Shown piece after piece: positions 56,372-64,000 of a stretch of 64,000 nt of DNA. Below the pieces are notes generated by a model that had not been told where the DNA came from, made no database searches, and saw only the letters and a program-made list of their open reading frames with translations. The stretch's first letter is position 1. Each line of letters opens with the position of its first letter. Origin of the DNA: Coix lacryma-jobi var. lacryma-jobi (taxonomy: Eukaryota; Streptophyta; Magnoliopsida; Poales; Poaceae); contig CM019826.1 of assembly GCA_009763385.1 (NCBI GenBank), forward strand, positions 62,125,790 to 62,189,789, read 5' to 3'. The position numbers were made by a program, and so were the translations under genes.

Positions 56372-59300
56372 TTGGAGAACGTTTGGCTGGTGGATTCCGG
56401 GTGTTCGAGGCACATGACCGGAAACGCCAAGTGGTTCTCCAGTCTTAGTCCGGTCGCCGGAAAGGAGTTTATCACCTTCGGCGACAATAGCAAAGGTAAA
56501 GTGTTGTCTCGTGGGTTGGTGCGAGTTAATGAGCATTTTGTGTTGCGCGATGTTGCTCTTGTTTCTAACTTGCATTTTAACCTTCTTTCTGTTTCGCAAC
56601 TTTTTGATGATGACTATGAGATTCGTTTTAAACCGAATCTCAGTCGCATTTTGGACCCTCAGGGCAATCTTGATTGTGGGATTTCGCCCTTTGGGAAAGT
56701 CTTTCGTGCAGATTTCTCGGAGTCTTTTGGCATTTCTCGTTGTCTTGTGGCTGGACCTTCTTCTTCTGATCTTTGGAAGTGGCATAGGAGACTAGGACAT
56801 TTGAGCTTCGACTTGCTTGCAAGACTTAGTTCACTTGGCCTAATCCGAGGATTGCCCAAGTTATCCATGGAGAAGGATCTTGTTTGCCATTCTTGTAGAC
56901 ATGGGAAGATGGTTGCCGCTCCCCACCATCCAGTGACTCAGGTCATGACCAAGCGCCCTGGAGAGCTTTTGCATATGGACCTTGTTGGTCTGGCTCGGGT
57001 GAGCTCGGTTGGGGGGAAGTGGTATGTGCTTGTCGTTGTTGATGACTTTTCGAGATATTCGTGGGTCTTCTTTTTAGCTGAGAAGACTGAGACTTTCTCC
57101 TTTGCTCACAATCTGATTTTGCGTCTTCAGAACGAGATCCCTTTGAACTCGATGCGAGCTATTAGGAGTGATAATGGTTCTGAATTCAAGAATTCGGATT
57201 TTGAGAAGTTTTGTAACTCTTTGGGCTTGGAGCATCAGTTTTCTTCTCCCTACACACCGCCCCAAAATGGTGTTGTAGAGAGGAAGAATCGGACCCTTGT
57301 AGAGATGGCCAGGACGATGCTCGATGAGCATAGGACTCCTAGGCGGTATTGGGCCGAAGCTATGAGCACTGCATGCTATATTTCCAATCGCATTTTTCTT
57401 CGAGCTTTCTTGAAAAAGACCTCTTATGAGTTGCGTTTTGGAAAACTCCCCAAGGTGAGTTATTTTAGAGTTTTTGGTTGCCATTGTTTTATACTCAAAA
57501 AGGGCAACTTGGACAAATTTGAGTCTCATTCTTCTGACGGTGTGTTTTTGGGTTGTAGTACTCACACTCGAGCTTATCGTGTACTTAACCTTGACACTAA
57601 CCGAGTCATGGAGACATCCGATGTCACCTTCAACGAGACCATGGTTTGTCCTTCTTCTCGTTTTGAGCGTGCAGGTGATCATGAGGTTGGTGAGCCTCTT
57701 TTTGATGACGAGGATGAGGGTGCTGAAGGTATAGATGATCCAGCACCCCCTCCACCTGCTGTGCCGCAAAGAGCGGCTTCTACGACGACTCACGGCCCCG
57801 ACACGTCTTCTTCCTGGGGGCCGTGGGATCCGCCACCTCGAGCGGTACCCTTTGTACCCGAGGAGGCACCAGCTGCTGTTGAGGGGGAGGCCACTTCGGC
57901 AAGGGAGGCGCCACGACACATTCAGCGCCAGCACCCGCCTCAGCAGATGATCGGTAGCATCGACGAAAGGGTCACCCGGTCAAGGCAAATCTCTCACTTT
58001 GCTCATTCTGCTTTTCTTGCTGATTTTGAGCCCCGAGATGTTGGACACGCTCTGACGGATCCGGATTGGGTCAATGCCATGCATGAGGAGCTCGAGAACT
58101 TTGAGAGAAATCGGGTTTGGGTTCTAGTGTCTCCACCTTCTGAGTGTCATCCTATTGGGACAAAATGGGTTTTCAAAAACAAACAGGGAGAAGATGGCCA
58201 TGTTGTGAGAAACAAGGCCAGACTCGTAGCCCAGGGTTATAGTCAGAAGGAGGGGATAGACTACGAGGAGACTTTCGCTCCTGTAGCTCGTTTGGAGGCT
58301 ATTAGGATACTCTTGGCTTTTGCTGCATCCAAAGGTTTCAAACTTTTTCAAATGGATGTCAAGAGTGCCTTTTGAAACGGCTACATTGAAGAGGAGGTGT
58401 ATGTTAGACAACCCCCCGATTTCGAAAATCCCAAGTTTCCAAACCATGTTTTTAAACTCCACAAAGCTTTATATGGTTTGAAACAAGCCCCTAGAGCCTG
58501 GTATGATAGATTGAAAACCTTCTTGCTAGCTAAGGGTTTTAAAATGGGATGTGTAGACAAAACGCTCTTTCTCCTCAGGCAAGGCAAAGACACTCTCTTG
58601 GTCCAGATTTATGTGGATGATATCATTTTCGGTGGTTCTTCTCACGCTTTGGTTGCAAAGTTTGCAGATACTATGAGCAGGGAGTTCGAGATGAGCATGA
58701 TGGGCGAGCTGACTTTCTTTCTCGGATTGCAAATTAAGCAATCCCGGGAAGGGACGTTTGTGCACCAGGGCAAGTACACCAAGGACTTGCTGAAGAGGTT
58801 CGATATGGGTGAGGCCAAGCCTCTTCCAACACCCATGTCGACCACGACGGCCCTGGATGCGGACAAGGATGGAGAAGCTGTGGACCAGAAGGAGTACCGA
58901 AGCATGATCGGGTCGCTACTCTACCTGACGGCGACACGCCCAGACATCCAGTTCGCGGTGTGCTTGTGTGCGCGCTTTCAGGCGTCGCCGCGCACTTCTC
59001 ACCATCAGGCGACGAAGCGCATTTTCAGGTACCTTCGTTTCACACCTGAGTTCGGGATTTGGTATTCAGCTTCCTCCACCGTCTCCCTTTGAGGTTATTC
59101 CGATGCCGATTTTGCTGGTTGCCATGTTGAGCGCAAGTCCACTTCTGGGACTTGCCAGTTTATTGGATCTTCTCTTGTTTCGTGGTCCTCTCGCAAGCAG
59201 TCTAGTGTCGCCCAGTCTACCACGGAGGCTGAGTATGTTGCTGCGGCTAGCTGCTGTTCCCAGTTGCTTTGGATGATGGCCACTTTGCGTGATTTTGGTC

Positions 59301-59554
59301 TGAGCTTTTCTCGTGTTCCTTTGCTTTGTGACAGCACGAGTGCGATTAGCATTGCTAAGAACCCCGTGCTTCACTCGAAGACCAAACACATTGATGTGCG
59401 CTTTCACTTTTTGCGAGACCACTATGAGAAGGGTGATATCGACCTTCACCATGTCGATACTCATCATCAGTTGGCTGATATTCTCACCAAGCCTTTAGAC
59501 AAATCAACCTTTAATCGGTTGAGGGGTGAGCTTGGTGTGTGTTTCCCCTTTTAG
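56372..59554 (+). pseudogene. Element C pol: protease, integrase, RT, RNase H (two stops)
   Basis: One frame from just after gag to TAG 59552-59554. The protease aspartate is at 56393-56395 (VDSGCSRHMTG). The GAG-pre-integrase region with CHSCRHGKM lies near 56890. The integrase core has its aspartates in HMDLVG (near 56975) and RSDNGSEF (near 57170), and its glutamate in VERKNRT (near 57280). RT carries YVDD at 58610-58621. RNase H includes YSDADFAGC near 59095 and TKHIDVRFHF near 59380. Stops: TGA 58373-58375 (leucine in A and B) and TGA 59090-59092 (tyrosine or cysteine in A and B). Otherwise intact. Confidence 0.95.
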
Positions 59555-61070
59555 ATGGGGGAAACATTTTGATTCTTGTATGATACAGTGACTTTGTGTT
59601 TTTAAGTTGGTTTTGCTTCTTTTTGGTTTCTTCATGCATTTGTGCATTTCAGCATATGCTTTTACATTCTGAGCTTCATGAATATAGTCTGAAGAATGTA
59701 ACTATGCTCTGTGTAGTCTTTGCTCCGATGCTTTATGTAGATGCTGTAGCTTATGCTCTTTCTGATCACTGAAACATACTGAGAGCTGAGCTATTTTTGA
59801 ATGGTGAATTTGATAATGAACTTAAAACTTGAAAATGTTCACCATTGAGATATGCAACTAGCATGTGTAGGATGTGTCGAAGTCACTTATGCTATTTAAG
59901 TATGCTAGGTTGCTATGTCTCTAGTGTTGAGTCATTCACTTGCTTGGTATGTCATAATTTGTTTAAAATCTGAACCAAGTTAAGTGAATTGAAAAGATCG
60001 AGATGAGTTTGCTTGTTAGCACCTCACAGTTTCGAGATTGTTTCTCATTGCACTTTGAATTAAACTTGAGCTGTGTAGTGTATGACCGAAACTATTGCTT
60101 TAAGCTTCTGATTGCTTATGCATAGGCTTCGCATAGTTGGAAAGTTAGGCAATAACAAGCATTCAACCTCTCGCAGTCACATGCTGATTTCTGGACTTGT
60201 GTAATTTCACCGCTGCAACTCCGATTAAAATTTGAAATCACAAGTACATGCTTCATGTTTCATTTGGTATCAGCATGATGATTGAACTGTGCTAGGGGTA
60301 GTTCACCTTGTATACATGTTTAGCACTTGTTTGACTTCCTGTCTATACATGTCTTGTGCTATTTTGATGGTGAATACCTTTTTCGGCAACAAACTGCTCT
60401 TTTTGCTCTCATTTTAGACTTAGTGATCAGTTTGAGCCTTTGCTAGCATTCTGTGCATTTTTCATGAGTCATCGGATCAAAACTCTGTAGAGCACCTTTG
60501 CACTCTTTTGAGTATACTCCTGAAGCTCCTAACTTGCATTTTGACTCATATGCATTTTGGAAGCGGAGAAATCTGCGTGTTGGCACTTTTTGATGGTGCA
60601 TTTTCTGAGGGGGAGCCTTGTTTCTTGATTAGTGCATTTTCAACTAAGGGGGAGAAATTGCAAATCATTACCCTCCGTTTGAACTAAAGGGGAGCTTTCC
60701 TGGTTGTTTGCACTATTCGAGGGGGAGTTTTTGCTGCTTCCTGTTGGTCGTAAGGTTTTGCTATCAAGCTTTCTCTGCTAGTTGTGTTGAGCCTCTGTGC
60801 CTCTGTCTTGAGGGACTAGCTTTTGCTTTGATTTCTCGATTGGTATCTGCTAGCGGTGTTGAGCCTGTTCTACCTCTTCTTGAGGGCTAGCTTTGCTTTG
60901 CTTGGTTGCGTCGAGCCGTTGCCAATGTCTTTGGGGACCAAGTTGTTTCGCTCTTTCCACTTCACCTTCTTCGGCCTTGCTATGCTTTTGGGTCATTTGG
61001 TCGAGTTCTCTCTTCTCCTTCTTCCTTCTTCTGTTCTCATTATGATTTGTGTTGGTAGTTGACAATGCAC
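59555..61070 (+). other. Element C post-pol untranslated region
   Basis: 1.5 kb with no env-like ORF. It has GGGGGAG blocks (about 60610-60730) and three covarying hairpin units at about 60775-60945: GCTAGTTG with GGACTAGC, GCTAGC with GCTAGC, and CTTGGT with ACCAAG. Confidence 0.75.
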
Positions 61071-61086
61071 TCATCAAGGGGGAGAT
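61071..61086 (+). other. Element C polypurine tract
   Basis: TCATCAAGGGGGAGAT directly before the 3' LTR. Confidence 0.9.
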
Positions 61087-63212
61087 TGTGGATACATGGG
61101 TTTATGCCAAGTCTTTGAGTGATGAGTGATTGTCAACTGGGATGATGCGCATGTTCTTTGGCTTGTGTTGTGCAGGTGTCGTCCACGGATACAGTGATCA
61201 GAGGCAAGGTGAAGGTCAAGTAGAGACGTGCCGTGCCGATGGACCGAGAGTGGCGAAGGGCGGACGTGAGGCTTGGACTGAGGGACCGATGGCCCGAGGA
61301 TCAGCTGTGGTGGCTGGCAGCCTGGGACAGCGACGAGCGAAGACTTGCGGTCATGTGTTGCCTGAGTCGTGGACTTGGGGACAGGTGTCGGTGGACGGGG
61401 TGCACGAGCGGTGCATCCCTTCTACGGCGTCGGTTTGGTGGTAGAGCCAGAGAAAAACCATCGGGTGGACGGTTTCCAGGTTTGGGCCTCAAAACCTGGG
61501 TGCTGAGGGTTTCCGAGTTTGGCCACAAAACTCGAGCTGAGGACGGTTTCTAGGTTTGGGCCTCATAACCTGGGCACTGCGGGTTTGCTGAGTTTGGGCC
61601 TCAAAACTCAGATGCTGGTGGGCTGGTTTCCCGGTTTGGGCCTCAAAACCGGGGGTTGGCTGGAAAGGCTGGTTTCCCGGTTTGGGCCACAAAACCGGGG
61701 GTGCGGAGCGGTGGCGGCACGTGGCGGCAATCGGGAGGTTGCGTCGAGGCAACGCTACGAGTTGTGCGGGCGTGGCCGTCGGATCCACCTACCATCGAGT
61801 TGGTCCAGAATAACCCTAGGGTTTAGCTGGTTCGCCCTGTAATTAGTTGAGGGGTAGAGTAGGAATTAGAAATTAGGATAAGTAGAGGGAGACACCCTCC
61901 TCCCTTCCCATCTCAGTCATTTGCTCTTTGCTTCTAGGGTTTCCTGCTCTCCCAATCCCCTGCTGTAGCTAGCTGAGATCCGTAGAGAACAATACCTCTG
62001 TGTACTGGAGATTTTGTGGAAGTGAGGCCGTAACCTCACTGTTGTAGCGTGTGGTAGCCACACGGTTGCAGATCGATGTGTTGATTTGCGTTTTGGTTCG
62101 TGTTCTTTGCGTTCATCTTTTCACTGCATTTTTCCCGTCGCTCGATCTCTCTCCATACTGAGTCTTTGCAAAATCCGTTTGAATCCACTTGTTCATATTT
62201 GAAAGGAGATCATTTCCACCGAAGCAATTTATCTAACTCCTTACGAACAAGTAGATCGGGTCGATTTCGTTTTCGTGGCGCTTTTCGGTTCATCCTCCTC
62301 CCCCTTCGATTTCCCGGTGTTTGAATCGATTTGAGCGGATGATTTCTTGGGGATAGTCTCCTAACTACCCCGTGATCATCTTCTCCAAGTTTGGGAACTT
62401 GGGATTTTGATTTGGATCGGATTTGGAGAGATTCGTGAGAGGGGCGATCAAAATCGCCCTCTCTGTTCATCCGCGGACAGTTCGCCACTGGGGGCGCGGA
62501 CAGTCCGAGGGTCGGGCTCCAGCCGAGTCAGTGGCTGCACAGCTTGTACGGACAAGTTCTTTTTGAACCGCGGATAGTCCGCCGAAGGAACTCGTGGACA
62601 GTCCGGGAGTCGTCCAGGGACTGTTCAGCAGCTACGCTGTTTTGGTTTTTGACCGGCGGACAGTCCGCCATTGGTTTTTGCGGACAGTCCGGGAACTGTC
62701 CAGGGGACATCAGCAGCAGTGCGGTTTTGCTCTTTTGGCCGGCGGACAGTCCGCGACCTGAGCCCGGACAGTCCGCGACCGTACCGACGGACAGTCCGGA
62801 ATCCTGCTGTAGCCTCCGGTTTAGTTCGTTTGCTCTCCCGGCTTCCTCGCTTGGTTTCCAGACTTCTCGTTTGGCCCTAGAGTTGATCAAGGAACCTCTC
62901 TAGGTATCTTTGCTACTTGTTAGCATCGGTATTTGAGAGTTTCTCGATGTAGCCGTCTATCTACGTTCGGGACTTGGTTTTTGGGGTCGCATTCGAGCCG
63001 GTGCATTTGACGTATGGTTTGCTATCGCTTTGTGGTGCCTCGCTGTGATCCTAGGGATCATCCACCCTCTTCCAAGGGTCGTGGGCATGACGGTTTCGGT
63101 CGTAGCTTTCGGGGGTTGATTTTGGGACATTTGGCCAAAGTTTCGAGAGAAATTTTTGAGCTCCCATTCACCCCCCCTCTGGTCGCCTTGCTAGTGCTTT
63201 CTCCGTCCTTCA
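61087..63212 (+). repeat. Element C 3' LTR
   Basis: 2126 bp, TGTGGATACATGG to GTCCTTCA. Hairpin array at 61467-61700, palindrome cluster at 62470-62795. Confidence 0.95.
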
Positions 63213-63217
63213 CTCAT
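63213..63217. other. Right target site duplication of element C (CTCAT)
   Basis: Exact match to 51453-51457; falls within the gag codons of element F. Confidence 0.93.
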
Positions 63218-63365
63218 GAGCTTTGCCACAGAATGGGCTAGCTTGGACCATCGTGATCAGAGCCGGTTTTAACTCAAAATTGAGGTTGGCATCGATCACG
63301 TCTGGTCCTATCGCTACATTAGCGGCAGAAGGAGCAGAAAACTCACGAATGGTCTTATTGGCCAT
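63213..63365 (-). pseudogene. Element F gag, N-terminal part
   Basis: ATG at 63365 on the minus strand, reading MANKTIREFSAPSA and on to ITMVQASPFCGKAHE, a conserved Athila/Tat-type gag start. It stops at the insertion of element C; the next codons (glutamate, aspartate, alanine, asparagine) are at 51457 downward. Removing C and one TSD copy restores the frame exactly. Confidence 0.9.
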
Positions 63366-63526
63366 CGTGAAGCTAGCACGAGATAAGAAAGAAAGAAGTT
63401 GAAGAAGATGAAGGAAAAATATAAGAAGAGTTAAGGAAAGAAAGAATGGGGTAAGATGGGATTCGCTAAGAGGGAGCTTAAGCGAAGATAAATTCGACAC
63501 GGACTCAACTGATACACCGATTGCCT
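63366..63526 (-). other. Element F leader
   Basis: Short AT-rich leader between PBS and gag ATG. Confidence 0.75.
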
Positions 63527-63544
63527 TCCCCGACAACGGCGCCA
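63527..63544 (-). other. Element F primer binding site
   Basis: TGGCGCCGTTGTCGGGGA on the minus strand, a few bases after the LTR end. This PBS type (aspartate tRNA-like) is typical of Athila/Tat elements. Confidence 0.85.
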
Positions 63545-63552
63545 GAAATGCT

Positions 63553-64000
63553 TGTTGGTAGTTCTTAGCTTCACTAAAGATAGAGCTAGGCTACTATCCC
63601 CGGTAACGGCCCAGAAATGCTTGTTGGCACTTGCTAACGTTGTTACTAGGAGTAGACTATGGAGTCTATCCCCGACAATGGCATCAGAAGTGCTTGAAGC
63701 AAGACCGGTCACTATACCTAAAGGAGTGGAGCTAAAGCAGCTATCTACTAATGTCAAGTGGGGTCGTCAATCCCGACACTAGTAGGAGCTAGCTAGAGAG
63801 ATTGCAATCTACCTGGAGGAGATTCTGCAAGCGAACAGAACTATCGTAGTAGCACTTCGCCTGGGAGTACCAGATGTCGATTTATTTGATCCCAAGGGAA
63901 GGCTAGGGTGGTGTATGAGTTGAGTCCAGGAGGGGATGAGAGTCGAAGAAATAAGAAAAAGGAAAAGGGGAGAAGAGAAGAGATGAAGGGCTAGAAAGAA
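63553..64000 (-). repeat. Element F 5' LTR, partial
   Basis: The LTR end (minus strand ...GAACTACCAACA) with the adjoining 448 bp; matches 46013-46440. Continues beyond the window. Confidence 0.9.

Larger units (their letters stand above)
51458..63212 (+). mobile_element. Element C: near-complete SIRE-type copia, youngest layer
   Basis: 11,755 bp with 2145- and 2126-bp LTRs, exact TSD CTCAT, PBS, gag, pol, post-pol region and polypurine tract. No frameshift is seen in gag or pol; only four stops interrupt them (53724, 55602, 58373, 59090). LTR differences are few apart from a 19-bp indel in the palindrome cluster. It inserted into the gag codons of element F. Confidence 0.95.
46013..64000 (-). 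mobile_element. Element F: gag-protease-only gypsy element on the minus strand, containing element C
   Basis: On the minus strand: partial 5' LTR (64000-63553), PBS (63544-63527), gag start (ATG at 63365), gag-protease to 49734, about 1.7 kb without coding, polypurine tract, 3' LTR (48013-46013). There is no RT, RNase H or integrase, so it is non-autonomous and would need enzymes in trans. The gag and PBS type resemble Athila/Tat elements. Left flank is GCGGA at 46008-46012; the matching TSD is beyond the window. Element C interrupts its gag. Confidence 0.88.

Noticed and set aside
57074..57934. 286-codon frame on the minus strand in element C
   Set aside because: Shadow of integrase and the linker to RT.

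Overview
This is plant nuclear DNA, most likely from a grass. The whole window is nested LTR retrotransposons; I found no host gene, rRNA, tRNA or CRISPR. The grass call rests on element types typical of large cereal-type genomes: long-LTR chromoviruses, SIRE/Maximus-type copia, a Tat-lineage gypsy element with an antisense gene, and a gag-protease-only gypsy element. I cannot name the species.

Six elements can be separated by LTR ends, primer binding sites (PBS), polypurine tracts (PPT) and target site duplications (TSD). A, the oldest host layer, is a SIRE-type copia on the + strand. Its gag end and pol lie at 1-3248, its post-pol region runs to 5052, and its 3' LTR starts at 5053. That single LTR has been hit three times and is now split into 5053-5200, 29144-29361 and 44820-46012, continuing beyond the window. 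D (5201-29138, + strand) is a Tat-lineage gypsy element with 434-bp LTRs, gag, protease, RT, two RNase H domains, integrase and an antisense gene. B (5884-17392, - strand, TSD CTTGA) is a second copy of the A-type copia family, inside the leader of D. E (29362-44814, + strand, TSD GGCAT) is a chromovirus with LTRs of about 4.45 kb, a chromodomain and an extra ORF before gag. F (46013 to beyond 64000, - strand) is a gag-protease element without pol. C (51458-63212, + strand, TSD CTCAT) is the best preserved copia, inserted inside the gag codons of F.

The most unusual content: (1) the extra ORF of E begins with residues 1-13 of the histone H3 tail except for one change, and the same element ends its pol with a chromodomain, the reader module for methylated H3 tails. 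(2) D carries an antisense gene with its own TATA-like box and five short GT-AG introns; because it lies antisense to the genomic RNA, its introns can survive retrotransposition. (3) The copia family carries two separate arrays of small hairpins with covarying stems and conserved loops, one in U3 and one after pol, plus a cluster of 11-bp palindromes near the 3' end of the LTR.

Nearly all large ORFs are broken. Many stops in A, C, D and F fit CAG-to-TAG or CGA-to-TGA transitions, as expected of methylated, silenced DNA. E and B also carry many one-base indels, some of which could be assembly errors.
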